A DNA stretch of 37,062 nucleotides, from contig NZ_RPDI01000024.1 in the NCBI RefSeq assembly GCF_003917135.1, positions 1-37,062 of the forward strand, given 5' to 3'. Positions within the stretch are counted from its first letter, which is position 1, and every line of letters starts with the position of its first letter. A model generated the notes under the pieces. The model worked only from the letters and a program-made list of their open reading frames with translations, ran no database searches and was not told the DNA's origin. Shown here piece by piece: positions 24,201 through 32,369 of this stretch. A program made the translations under genes and the position numbers. The stretch comes from Leucobacter chromiireducens (GTDB lineage: Bacteria > Actinomycetota > Actinomycetes > Actinomycetales > Microbacteriaceae).

Positions 24201-26024
24201 CTAGTGGGTCGGGGGCGTCAGGCCGTTCACGCGCTGGATCTCGCGCTGGTACTCGGCGACCACGCTCCGCGAGACGCGGCAGTCGAGCAGGATCGTGCCC
24301 GTCGCGCCGGCCGCCGTCCACTCCGCGAGCGCGTCGAGGTCCGAGAGCGACGCGACGCGCACCCCCTGCGCGCCGAGCGCCGAGCCGAGCGCGGCGAAGT
24401 CCACGTCCGGGATGAGCATCGGTGCCTCGTCGAGCCCCATCACGCCGTAGAGGTGTACCTCAGCGCCGTACGCGCCGTCGTTCCACACCACGATCACGCC
24501 GCTCTTCGCGGTGCGGATCGCCGTCTCAAGGTCGGCGAGCGCCATGAGGCCGCCGCCGTCGCCCGTGCTGAGCACCGTGGTGCTCTCCGGCGCGGCGGCC
24601 GCGACTCCGGCGACTGTGGAGAAGCCGAGGCCGATGGTCTGGTAGGCCGTGCCCACCATGACCATGCGCTCCGGCGAGGCGACCGGCCAGTACATGTTCG
24701 CCCAGCCGAGGAAGTGCCCGCCGTCGGTGGTGACGTGGCGGTCGGCTGGCAGCAGCTCGCCGATGCGTGCGGCGACGGCGCGCGGGTCGAGCCGCCCGTC
24801 CGCGCAGATCCCGTCGGGATGCTCCTCGAGCCCGGTGCCGCGCACGCGGAGCGCCCCGCCAGCCTCGAGGCCGGCGACGCGCTCCCGCCAGCCGCCAGCG
24901 CGTCCGCTCGCGTCCTCGAGCGCGCCGAGCAGCGTCGTGAGCGTCGCCTTCGCATCGCCCTGGAGGAGGAGGTGCGTGATCGGCTGGTTCGTCTTCGGCG
25001 CAGCTACCTGCTCCGCGTCGATGCGGATCACGGTGGTGCCGGCGCCGAAGAGGTCGCCGAAGCGCATGGTGAACTGGTTGAGTGCGGCGCCGACCACGAG
25101 CACGACGTCGGCCTGCGCGACGACCTCCATCGCCGGGATCTGGCCGAAGCCCCCGGTGACGCCGAGGTCGAACTCGGCTGCCGGGAAGATTCCGCGCGCG
25201 AGCGCGGTGGTCGAGGTGAGCGCGCCGAGGAGGTCGGCAACGCGGCCGAGCTCGGCGCCGGCGCCTGCGACGTGCGCGCCGCGGCCGGCGAGCACGAGGG
25301 GCCGCTCGGCCTCGAGCAGCGCGCGCGCTGCCGCCTCGAGCTGGTGGCCAGCGAGCGCCGCGATCGGCCCGCCGTCGGAGGCAACGGGTGCCGGGGCCGG
25401 AACGGCGGTGCCGGCAACGGACGCGGTGAGCGCGGCAAGCACCGCGGGATCATTCAAGTCGATCGCGCCCGGCGCGCCCGACGCTGTCGTCGCCTCGGCG
25501 TCCCGGCTCGGGGTGGCGGCTGCGGGGGCCGCGACCTCCGCGGTGACGAGGTCGTAGGGGATCGCGAGCACCACGGGGCGGCGGAAGCGCATGGCGTAGG
25601 ACACCGCGCGGTCGACCGTGCGGTCGATGTTCGTGACCGTGAGCATGTGCGTGCGCACGCCGAGTGCCGCCGCGAGCATCTCCTGGTCGACGTCCCAGGG
25701 GCGCGGGCCCGAGCTCGGGGCGTCGCCCACCACGACGAGCATGGGGATCCTGGCCTGCGCGGCCTCAGCGAGCGCCGTGAGCGTGTTCGTGAATCCGGCG
25801 CCGTAGGTGGTGGTGGCGATCGCGAGCTTGCCGCTCACGCGCGCATAGGCGTCGGCGGCGGCGACGGTGCCGGCCTCGTGGCGCACCGCGGTGTAGGGGA
25901 CACCCGCGTCGGCGAGGCATTCGATGAGGTGCGCGTTGCCGTTGCCCATCAGGCCGAAGCTGCGATCGGCGTGGCGAGCGAGCGCGGCGGCGAGGGTGCG
26001 GGTAAGCGTTGACGAAGTGGACAT
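24201..26024 (-). CDS. Thiamine-diphosphate-dependent enzyme, acetolactate synthase/decarboxylase superfamily
   Basis: A 607-aa ThDP enzyme with the three-domain order of the acetolactate synthase/pyruvate oxidase/benzoylformate decarboxylase family. The cofactor-activating glutamate is in VRHEAGT (Glu50), and the ThDP/Mg motif starts GDGGG at 488-492 and ends with NDGAYG about 27 residues later. The middle domain has the linker-rich Ala/Pro segment about 190-225. ATG at 26024 is preferred to TTG at 26039 because AAGGA sits 7 bases upstream. It lies 163 bp downstream of the IclR gene on the same strand. Possible reactions include 2-keto acid decarboxylation or carboligation; whether it binds FAD is not clear. 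Linked to the aromatic monooxygenase only by the shared regulator region. Superfamily firm, reaction unknown. Confidence 0.85.
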   Translation of the reverse strand: MSTSSTLTRTLAAALARHADRSFGLMGNGNAHLIECLADAGVPYTAVRHEAGTVAAADAYARVSGKLAIATTTYGAGFTNTLTALAEAAQARIPMLVVVGDAPSSGPRPWDVDQEMLAAALGVRTHMLTVTNIDRTVDRAVSYAMRFRRPVVLAIPYDLVTAEVAAPAAATPSRDAEATTASGAPGAIDLNDPAVLAALTASVAGTAVPAPAPVASDGGPIAALAGHQLEAAARALLEAERPLVLAGRGAHVAGAGAELGRVADLLGALTSTTALARGIFPAAEFDLGVTGGFGQIPAMEVVAQADVVLVVGAALNQFTMRFGDLFGAGTTVIRIDAEQVAAPKTNQPITHLLLQGDAKATLTTLLGALEDASGRAGGWRERVAGLEAGGALRVRGTGLEEHPDGICADGRLDPRAVAARIGELLPADRHVTTDGGHFLGWANMYWPVASPERMVMVGTAYQTIGLGFSTVAGVAAAAPESTTVLSTGDGGGLMALADLETAIRTAKSGVIVVWNDGAYGAEVHLYGVMGLDEAPMLIPDVDFAALGSALGAQGVRVASLSDLDALAEWTAAGATGTILLDCRVSRSVVAEYQREIQRVNGLTPPTH

Positions 26025-26033
26025 CACAGCATC

Positions 26034-26044
26034 CTTCAATGAAG
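26034..26044. promoter_or_regulatory. Short palindrome before the ThDP-enzyme gene
   Basis: CTTCA-A-TGAAG (26034-26044) lies directly upstream of the ribosome-binding site of the ThDP enzyme gene. It shares TTCA/TGAA half-sites, at different spacing, with the palindrome in the IclR-monooxygenase gap, and may be a second site for the same regulator. Weak evidence: short and of low complexity. Confidence 0.3.
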
Positions 26045-26187
26045 AGAATTGAATAGGTGGGAACCGTGTATGTCTCGCGGAGCAGCGATGCTCTGCAGCA
26101 GCGCCCCTTTTTCGCGCGCCTTAGCCGGCCGGGTCTGGTGAGTCTCGACCGGGCTGGACAGATCTATCTTAGTGTGCTGCGCGGACG

Positions 26188-26907
26188 CTACCGGTAGTTC
26201 TGTGTGATCCGGTCCGCGGTCTCCTGGAGAGCGGCGACCACCTCGTCGACCGCCTCCGGCAGGTTGAAGTGCACGACCGCGAGGGCAGCGGGCGGCTCGC
26301 CCTCGATGCGCAGCGGCACGGCGATGGCGGTGACGCCGTCGATGACCTCGTTGCGGCTGATCGCGTAGCCGGCGCGGCGCGCCTCGCGGGCCGCCTCGCT
26401 CGGCTCGGTCGTGCCAAACGCAGTGCTCAGCTCCGCCGGGGTGAGGATCGACTCGATCGCGTGCCCGGGTGCGCCGCGATCCACGGGGTGCCGCACGCCG
26501 GGGTTGCGCGCGATCGTCGCGGACACGTTGGAGGGTTCGACGGACACGAGCGTGACCACCTCGTCGCCGTCGAGCACGGTGACGAACACCGTCATGCCGA
26601 GCGCGTACGCGAGCTCGGAGACCTGCGGGGTTGCCGCGGTGTGCAGCACGGGGGCGACGCCGCGGGCGAGCACGGTGAGCTTGGGTCCGAGGCGGATCCT
26701 GCCGGCGGCGTCCCGCGCAACGAAGCGGTGCTGCTCGAGGGTGCGGAGGATCCGGTACGCGTTCGAGCGATGCACGCCGAGGCCCTCGGCGAGTTCGGTG
26801 ATCGTCATGGGGGAGTCCGCGTCGGCGAGGATCTCGAGTGCGCGCAGGCCGCGCGAGAGTGTTTGGGAGCCGGCCGCGGGTGCGCCGGTCTCTCGGGGGG
26901 TCGTCAT
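26188..26907 (-). CDS. IclR-family transcriptional regulator
   Basis: A 239-aa IclR protein. The winged helix-turn-helix is at about 17-75, with ITELAEGLGVHRSNAYRILR and LEQHRFV; the effector-binding domain follows with the family segments DRGAPGHAI and GYAISRNEVIDGVTAIAVPL. ATG at 26907 has GGAGG close upstream. It is divergent from the flavoprotein monooxygenase at 27048, with a perfect GTTCAC-N3-GTGAAC palindrome between, and is followed by the ThDP-enzyme gene on the same strand. IclR proteins of this kind commonly govern aromatic-compound catabolism, so control of the monooxygenase, and possibly of the ThDP enzyme, is likely. Effector unknown. Confidence 0.92.
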   Translation of the reverse strand: MTTPRETGAPAAGSQTLSRGLRALEILADADSPMTITELAEGLGVHRSNAYRILRTLEQHRFVARDAAGRIRLGPKLTVLARGVAPVLHTAATPQVSELAYALGMTVFVTVLDGDEVVTLVSVEPSNVSATIARNPGVRHPVDRGAPGHAIESILTPAELSTAFGTTEPSEAAREARRAGYAISRNEVIDGVTAIAVPLRIEGEPPAALAVVHFNLPEAVDEVVAALQETADRITQNYR

Positions 26908-26943
26908 GCCTCCATTCTGGCCTGATACTTGTGGCGAGGGATG

Positions 26944-27011
26944 TTGTGTGTTCGCGCGCCGCGGTTTATCCTAGTTGTGCGATATTCAAACTTCGTGTTC
27001 ACATAGTGAAC
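26944..27011 (+). promoter_or_regulatory. Promoter of the monooxygenase gene with IclR-type operator
   Basis: TTGTGT (26944-26949), a 17-base spacer and TATCCT (26967-26972) make a reasonable promoter for the gene at 27048. Twenty-odd bases downstream is the perfect palindrome GTTCACATAGTGAAC (26997-27011, 6-bp arms, 3-base centre), which resembles IclR-family operators. Its position just past the predicted transcription start would suit repression. Confidence 0.55.
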
Positions 27012-27047
27012 GCGGCCGGGAAAGGGCCCGGCAAGTGAGGAGAAACA

Positions 27048-28952
27048 GTGCAGTTCCACCACCACGGATATGTCTCCACGGACCCTCGGGTCCAGCCAGC
27101 CGCTGGCGTCGGGCTTGATCGACCGAGCGAGCTGCCAGACGAGATCGACGTGCTGATTGTCGGCTCCGGGCCGGCCGGCATCGTGGCCGCTGCGCAGCTC
27201 GCGCAGTTCCCCAACGTTGTCACGCGAGTGGTCGAGCGGAGAGACGGCCGTCTCGTGCTCGGGCAGGCGGACGGTATTCAGGCGCGCAGCGTCGAGACGT
27301 TCCAGGCCTTCGGATTTGCGAATTCGATCATCGACGAGGCGTATCAGATCACCGAGACCTCGTTCTGGTCGGCCGACCCGAAGGAGCCGAGCCACATCAC
27401 CCGCACCGGGTTCACCGACGACGATCCGAACGGGATCAGCGAGTTCCCGCACCTCATCGTGAACCAGGCCCGCGTCATCGACTACTTCGCCGAGTACGCG
27501 CGCCGGGCGCCGGCGCGCGGCGACGTCGACTACGGCTGGGAGTTCATGGATCTCGAGGTCGGTGAGGGGGAGTACCCCGTCGCCGTCACGCTGCGCGAGG
27601 TCACGGGGCAGAGCGGTGCCGGCATCAACGCCGAGGTCGCGGACAACGCGAGCATCGGGCCGACGCGCGTCGTGCACGCCAAGTACGTCATCGGTGCCGA
27701 CGGTGCCCGCTCGCAGGTGCGCCGCTCGATCGGCGGCTCGCTGCAGGGCTCGACCTCGCTCCACGCGTGGGGCGTCATGGACGTGCTCGCGGTCACCGAC
27801 TTCCCCGACTTCCGGAAGAAGTGCATCATCCACTCGGAGGCCGGTTCGATCCTGCACATCCCGCGCGAGGGCAACCATCTGGCACGCATCTATGTTGACC
27901 TCGGCGAGACCGACGAGAACGACGGCGGCAAGGTGCGAAACACCCCGCTCGAGGCGATCATCGCGCAGGCGAACGAGATCCTCAGCCCGTACACGCTCGA
28001 CGTGCGCAACGTCCCCTGGCACAGCGTCTACGAGGTGGCGCACCGCCTCACGGACCGCTTCGACGACGCGGAGACCTCGCCGGATGGCAAGCAGCGCGTG
28101 TTCCTCATGGGCGACGCCTGCCACACGCACAGCGCGAAGGCCGGGCAGGGCATGAACGTGTCCATGCAGGACGGGTGGAACCTCGGCTGGAAGCTCGGCT
28201 ACGTGCTCGAGGGCCTGAGCCCCGAGTCGCTGCTCCAGACCTACTCGGACGAGCGCCGCGTCACCGCGAAGAACCTGATCGACTTCGACCGCGAGTGGTC
28301 GACGCTCATGGCGAAGAAGCCCGAGGAATTCGCGTCGCCGAAGGAGCTCGAGGACTTCTACGTGCAGACCGCCGAGTTCCCGGCCGGCTTCATGACGGAG
28401 TACACCGAGTCGATGCTCACGGGCGGCGCGGAGCATCAGGAGCTCGCGAGCGGGTTCCCGTTGGGCAAGCGCTTCAAATCGGTGAAGACGACACGCGTCG
28501 CTGATGCGGTCGAGGTGCACCTCGGCCACCACCACCGCGCTGACGGGCGGTTCCGCGTGTACGCGTTCGCTGACGCCGACGGGACGCAGCTCGCGAGCTG
28601 GGCCGACTGGATGCTCTCGAACACGGCCTCCCCGCTGCAGCGCTTCACCCCGCTCGGCGCCGACATCGACGCGCTGTTCGACGTGAAGGCGGTGTTCCAG
28701 CAGGAGCACCACGGCGTCGACATCGCGCAGGTCTCGAAGCTGTTCCTCCCGCTGTCCGGCCCGTTCCAGCTCGTTGACTACGAGAAGATCTACGCGGCCA
28801 AGCCCGGCGAGGACATCTTCGATCTGCGCGGGATCAGCCGAGACGGCGCCGTGGTCATCGTGCGCCCTGACCACTACGTGTCCGCGGTGCTGCCGCTCAG
28901 CGACCCGGCAGCCGTTGGGCGGTTCTTCGAGCCGGTGTTCCTCGCGCGCTAG
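27048..28952 (+). CDS. FAD-dependent aromatic monooxygenase (phenol 2-monooxygenase / 3-hydroxybenzoate 4-hydroxylase type)
   Basis: A 634-aa class A flavoprotein hydroxylase of the long type. The dinucleotide-binding motif GSGPAG is at 39-44, the DG-type motif YVIGADGARSQVR at about 215-227, and the second FAD motif GDACHTHSAKAGQGMN at 355-370. After the catalytic part comes a C-terminal thioredoxin-like domain (about 450-634), which separates the phenol hydroxylase/MobA group from shorter para-hydroxybenzoate hydroxylases. The start is GTG at 27048 with AGGAG upstream. It would use NAD(P)H and O2 to hydroxylate a phenolic ring, ahead of ring cleavage; no ring-cleavage dioxygenase gene is visible here. 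Regulated probably by the divergent IclR protein. Ring substrate not determinable. Confidence 0.9.
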   Translation: MQFHHHGYVSTDPRVQPAAGVGLDRPSELPDEIDVLIVGSGPAGIVAAAQLAQFPNVVTRVVERRDGRLVLGQADGIQARSVETFQAFGFANSIIDEAYQITETSFWSADPKEPSHITRTGFTDDDPNGISEFPHLIVNQARVIDYFAEYARRAPARGDVDYGWEFMDLEVGEGEYPVAVTLREVTGQSGAGINAEVADNASIGPTRVVHAKYVIGADGARSQVRRSIGGSLQGSTSLHAWGVMDVLAVTDFPDFRKKCIIHSEAGSILHIPREGNHLARIYVDLGETDENDGGKVRNTPLEAIIAQANEILSPYTLDVRNVPWHSVYEVAHRLTDRFDDAETSPDGKQRVFLMGDACHTHSAKAGQGMNVSMQDGWNLGWKLGYVLEGLSPESLLQTYSDERRVTAKNLIDFDREWSTLMAKKPEEFASPKELEDFYVQTAEFPAGFMTEYTESMLTGGAEHQELASGFPLGKRFKSVKTTRVADAVEVHLGHHHRADGRFRVYAFADADGTQLASWADWMLSNTASPLQRFTPLGADIDALFDVKAVFQQEHHGVDIAQVSKLFLPLSGPFQLVDYEKIYAAKPGEDIFDLRGISRDGAVVIVRPDHYVSAVLPLSDPAAVGRFFEPVFLAR

Positions 28953-28966
28953 TCGCGCGGCACGCA

Positions 28967-29000
28967 AGAGGGGCCCGGCTCACATGAGCCGGGCCCCTCT
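28967..29000. terminator. Bidirectional hairpin terminator between monooxygenase and aldehyde dehydrogenase
   Basis: A perfect 16-bp stem, AGAGGGGCCCGGCTCA (28967-28982) paired with 28985-29000, centred on two bases. It lies between the convergent stops at 28952 and 29031. The ends AAGAG and CTCT give short A/U runs in either direction. Confidence 0.8.
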
Positions 29001-29030
29001 CAGCTGCGCGGGGCGTGCCCCGCGTGCGGC

Positions 29031-30389
29031 TTACTTCGCGGCGAAGCGGAAGAGCTTCTTGTTCGCGAACTCGAGCATGCCGACCTTGCCGAGCTCACGG
29101 CCGTAGCCGGACTTCTTGACGCCACCGAAGGGCACGTCAGCGCCCTCGAGGCCGGCGCCGCCGATGAAGACCATGCCGACGTCGAGCTGGTTGCCGACCT
29201 GCTCGGCGCGCTCCAGGTCGTCGCAGATCACGACGGAACCCAGGCCGTAGGGCGAGGAGTTCGCGAGGGCGATCGCCTCGGCGTCGCTCGACACCTTGTA
29301 GAGCTGCGCGACGGGGCCGAAGAGCTCCTGGCTGTACACGTCCATCGCCGGGGTGATGTTCGTGATCACCGACGGGGTGTAGTGGTTGCCCTCGGGCGTG
29401 TTGTTGCCAACGAGCACCTCGGCGCCCTGGTCGAGCGCGCCCTGCACCTGCGCGGTGAGCGTCTTCGTCGCAGCCTCGGAGGACATGGGACCGAAGTCGC
29501 CAGCCTCGTACGACTGGCCGGCGATTGCCGCCTTGAACTTCTCGGTGAACTCGTCGAAGTACTTGTCCATGACGACGATGCGCTTCGAACCGTTGCACGC
29601 CTGGCCGGTGTTCTCCATGCGGCCGCCGACGGCGTGCTCGACCGCGTGGTCGAGATCGTCGGTGTCGAGCACGAGGAAGACGTCGGAGCCGCCCAGCTCG
29701 AGCACGCACTTCTTCAGTGCGCGGCCGGCCTGCTCGGCAACGATCGCGCCTGCGCGCTCCGAGCCGGTGAGCGACACGCCCTGGATGCGGTCGTCAGCGA
29801 TGATGTCGGAGATCTGCTCGTGCGTCGCGAAGACGTTGACGTACGCGCCCTTCGGGAAGCCAGCGTCGAGGAACAGCTGCTCGAGCGCGAGCGCCGACTC
29901 GGGGCACTGCGCAGCGTGCTTCAGCACGATCGTGTTGCCGAGGATCAGGTTCGGCACCGCGAAGCGCGCGACCTGGTAGTAGGGGTAGTTCCACGGCATG
30001 ATGCCGAGGATGACGCCGGTGCCCTGGAAGCGGAAGAACGTCTTCAGGCCGTCCTCGACCTCGAGCTCCTCATCCGCGAGCCACTTCTCGGCGTTGTCCG
30101 CGAACGCCGCGGTGATCGCGCCGGAGAACTCGGCCTCGCCGACGGACTGCTCGAGGGGCTTGCCCATCTCGCGGTTGATGATCGCGCCGAGCTCATCCTT
30201 GCGCTCGTCGAAGAGTTCAGCTGCACGCTTGGCGAGCGCGGCACGCTCGGCGACGGTGGTGGTGCGTGCCCACTCCGTGTACGCCTGCTGGGCCGCGGCC
30301 AGCGAGGCCTCGATCTCCTCCGCGGTCGCGTCGGGGTACTCGGCGATGGTCTCGCCCGTAGCCGGGTTAATTACGGCGAACGTGCCCAT
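29031..30389 (-). CDS. NAD(P)-dependent aldehyde dehydrogenase, succinate-semialdehyde dehydrogenase-like
   Basis: A 452-aa aldehyde dehydrogenase. Catalytic Glu231 lies in LELGGSDVF and the nucleophile Cys265 in NTGQACNGSKRI; GIMPWNYPYYQVARF is the nucleotide-binding opening typical of the short (about 455-aa) GabD/Sad-type succinate-semialdehyde dehydrogenases. The ATG at 30389 has AAGGAG about 10 bases upstream; the extension to 30431 is rejected. It is divergent from the APC permease across 364 bp. With the permease and the flavin amine oxidase beyond it, it fits an amine route: import, oxidation to an aldehyde, oxidation to an acid. It could equally accept an aldehyde from the phospho-lyase route. 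Exact substrate is inferred, not shown. Confidence 0.88.
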   Translation of the reverse strand: MGTFAVINPATGETIAEYPDATAEEIEASLAAAQQAYTEWARTTTVAERAALAKRAAELFDERKDELGAIINREMGKPLEQSVGEAEFSGAITAAFADNAEKWLADEELEVEDGLKTFFRFQGTGVILGIMPWNYPYYQVARFAVPNLILGNTIVLKHAAQCPESALALEQLFLDAGFPKGAYVNVFATHEQISDIIADDRIQGVSLTGSERAGAIVAEQAGRALKKCVLELGGSDVFLVLDTDDLDHAVEHAVGGRMENTGQACNGSKRIVVMDKYFDEFTEKFKAAIAGQSYEAGDFGPMSSEAATKTLTAQVQGALDQGAEVLVGNNTPEGNHYTPSVITNITPAMDVYSQELFGPVAQLYKVSSDAEAIALANSSPYGLGSVVICDDLERAEQVGNQLDVGMVFIGGAGLEGADVPFGGVKKSGYGRELGKVGMLEFANKKLFRFAAK

Positions 30390-30753
30390 AAATGACTCAC
30401 TCCTTAGTGACTTCGTCGGGGATAGTGACAACTCTTAGTCTCCCACACCGGGGTGCCGGGCACTAGCTCGGCACGCATCGAGTTCGCGCGGGTCCAGCGG
30501 GTCTCTGGTGCCGATTTCGACACCGTATGGCGCGTTTCACCGCGGAATTCGTTGATTTCGTGCGCCCGAGTGCCGGGAAGCTGGGAGGCTGCCGCGGCCG
30601 GAGCTGGCTGCTGTGCAGCGGCTGAATCCCGGTGTGGCGTGCGCGGCGGCGAGAATGGTGCAGAATGTCAGTGAGCATGACAGTGACATTGAATCATGTG
30701 CCTGACGTAACGAAGCGCCTGGCGACGCCGCCAGAATCGAGAGAAGTACTGCA
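30390..30753. promoter_or_regulatory. Divergent control region between aldehyde dehydrogenase and APC permease
   Basis: This 364-bp gap has no convincing gene. TAGTGAC occurs at 30405-30411 and 30423-30429 (18 bases apart) near the dehydrogenase start, and CAGTGAC at 30681-30687 nearer the permease. The last is part of an inverted repeat AATGTCA (30664-30670) / TGACATT (30684-30690). GTGCCG/CGGCAC (30453-30458, 30469-30474) could form a small hairpin. The repeated motif suggests one regulator acting on both sides. I see no known riboswitch pattern. Confidence 0.4.
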
Positions 30754-32274
30754 ATGACGAAGCACACCCTGGATAACGCGACCGAGACCGGTCACATCCA
30801 CGTCGGTAAAGGGCTCAACGAGGGCGCGCTCGGCGTCGTCGGCTCGACCATGATCGGCCTCGCGTCGACCGCCCCGCTCTACTCGCTCGCCGCGACCCTC
30901 GGCTACGTGATCGTCGCGGTCGGCGCGCAGGCGCCGCTCGTCTTCATCGTCGCGTGCATCCCGATGGTGTTCGCGGCGTTCGCGTACCAGGAGCTCAACC
31001 GCGAGATCCCCGACTGCGGCACCACGTTCGTCTGGGGCACCAAGGCCTTCGGCCCGGTCACCGGCTGGATCGGCGGGTGGGCGGTCGCGGTCGCGTCGAT
31101 CATGGTGCTCGCGAACGTCGGCGAGATCACCGGGCAGTACTTCTGGCTGCTGCTCGGCAACGAGGAGTTCGCGGCGAACCGCGGCATCGTGATCGCGACC
31201 TCCGTCGTGTTCATGGCGCTCATGACCTTCATCAGCACGATCGGCGTGCAGATCGGTGAGCGCCTGCAGATGGTGCTCGTCGGCGTGCAGATCGTGGCGA
31301 TGGTGCTGTTCGGCGTGCTCGCGCTCATGAACGCCGGCGCGGGAACCAACGCGGGATCGGTCGCGTTCGACTGGAACTGGTTCAACCCGGCCGAGCTCAC
31401 CTCGTGGTCGGGCTTCATGCAGGCGGTGCTCCTCGCGCTCTTCATCTACTGGGGCTGGGACACGTGCCTCGCGCTCAACGAGGAGACGAAGAACCCGCGC
31501 AAGACCCCCGGCCGTGCCGCGCTCTCCAGCATCGTGGTCCTCATCGTCCTGTACGTCGGGGTGTCGGTCGCCGTCATGATGTTCGCCGGCTTCGGCGACA
31601 CCGGCTTCGGTCTCACCAACGAGGCGAACCTCGACGACGTGTTTACGGTGCTCGGAGGCGCGCTGTTCGGGCCGTGGGGCTGGTTCCTGATCCTCGGCGT
31701 GCTGCTCTCCGCGGCCTCCTCGACGCAGACGACGATCCTCCCGACCGCGCGCGGCACCCTATCGATGGCCGTGTACCGCGCGCTCCCCGCGAAGTTCGCC
31801 GAGCTGCACCCCACGTTCAAGACCCCGTGGTTCTCCACCACCGTGATGGGGATCGCGGCGATCGTGTACTACGTTGGCATGTCGCTCCTCTCCGAGGACA
31901 TGCTCGCCGACTCGCTCACCTCGATGGGCCTCGCGGTCGCCCTCTACTACGCGATCACCTCGTTCGCCTGCGTCTGGTACTTCCGCGACACCCTGCGCGA
32001 CAGCGCACGCAACCTCTGGATGCGCGGCATCCTCCCCGGCCTCGGCGGCCTCATGCTCGGCTACGCCTTCGTGCAGTCGGCGATCGACATGATCGCGAAG
32101 GACTACGGCGAGACCGTGCTCCTCGGCGTCGGCGGCGCGTTCGTGATCGGCGTCGGTGCGATCCTCATCGGCTTCGTGTTCATGGGGATCTGGTGGCTGC
32201 GCCCCAGCTCCAAGCCGTTCTTCCGCGGCGAGAGCCTGAACCGCGACACCGCGGTGCTCGTCCCCGACGAGTAG
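30754..32274 (+). CDS. APC-family amino acid / amine permease
   Basis: A 506-aa membrane transporter of the amino acid-polyamine-organocation superfamily with about 12-14 hydrophobic segments. It opens [20 protein letters not shown], a variant of the conserved TM1 glycine-rich motif (G-S/T-x-x-I/G-x-G), and has the TM3 segment with [20 protein letters not shown]. No periplasmic binding partner is needed: proton- or exchange-driven. The start ATG at 30754 has only a weak GAGA upstream. The flavin amine oxidase gene follows after 95 bp with a perfect hairpin in the gap, which points to an amine or amino acid substrate such as putrescine or a related compound. Family firm, substrate inferred from neighbours. 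Confidence 0.9.
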   Translation: MTKHTLDNATETGHIHVGKGLNEGALGVVGSTMIGLASTAPLYSLAATLGYVIVAVGAQAPLVFIVACIPMVFAAFAYQELNREIPDCGTTFVWGTKAFGPVTGWIGGWAVAVASIMVLANVGEITGQYFWLLLGNEEFAANRGIVIATSVVFMALMTFISTIGVQIGERLQMVLVGVQIVAMVLFGVLALMNAGAGTNAGSVAFDWNWFNPAELTSWSGFMQAVLLALFIYWGWDTCLALNEETKNPRKTPGRAALSSIVVLIVLYVGVSVAVMMFAGFGDTGFGLTNEANLDDVFTVLGGALFGPWGWFLILGVLLSAASSTQTTILPTARGTLSMAVYRALPAKFAELHPTFKTPWFSTTVMGIAAIVYYVGMSLLSEDMLADSLTSMGLAVALYYAITSFACVWYFRDTLRDSARNLWMRGILPGLGGLMLGYAFVQSAIDMIAKDYGETVLLGVGGAFVIGVGAILIGFVFMGIWWLRPSSKPFFRGESLNRDTAVLVPDE

Positions 32275-32304
32275 GCCGGCGGCGCACCCCGGAGCCCGTG
32301 TCTC

Positions 32305-32331
32305 TCGATCGGGATCCGGGATCCCGATCGA
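32305..32331 (+). terminator. Hairpin between permease and amine oxidase genes
   Basis: A perfect 12-bp stem, TCGATCGGGATC (32305-32316) paired with GATCCCGATCGA (32320-32331), loop CGG. It lies in the 95-bp gap and has no T-tract, so it may be an attenuator, an mRNA-processing stem or a regulator site. Confidence 0.55.
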
Positions 32332-32369
32332 ATCCCCACCCCGAACCGTTCCAGCCGCAGGAGGGCACC

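Noticed and set aside
30453-30674. Small open frame (73 codons) in the divergent gap
   Set aside because: No ribosome-binding site, no recognisable domain, and composition like the intergenic DNA around it.
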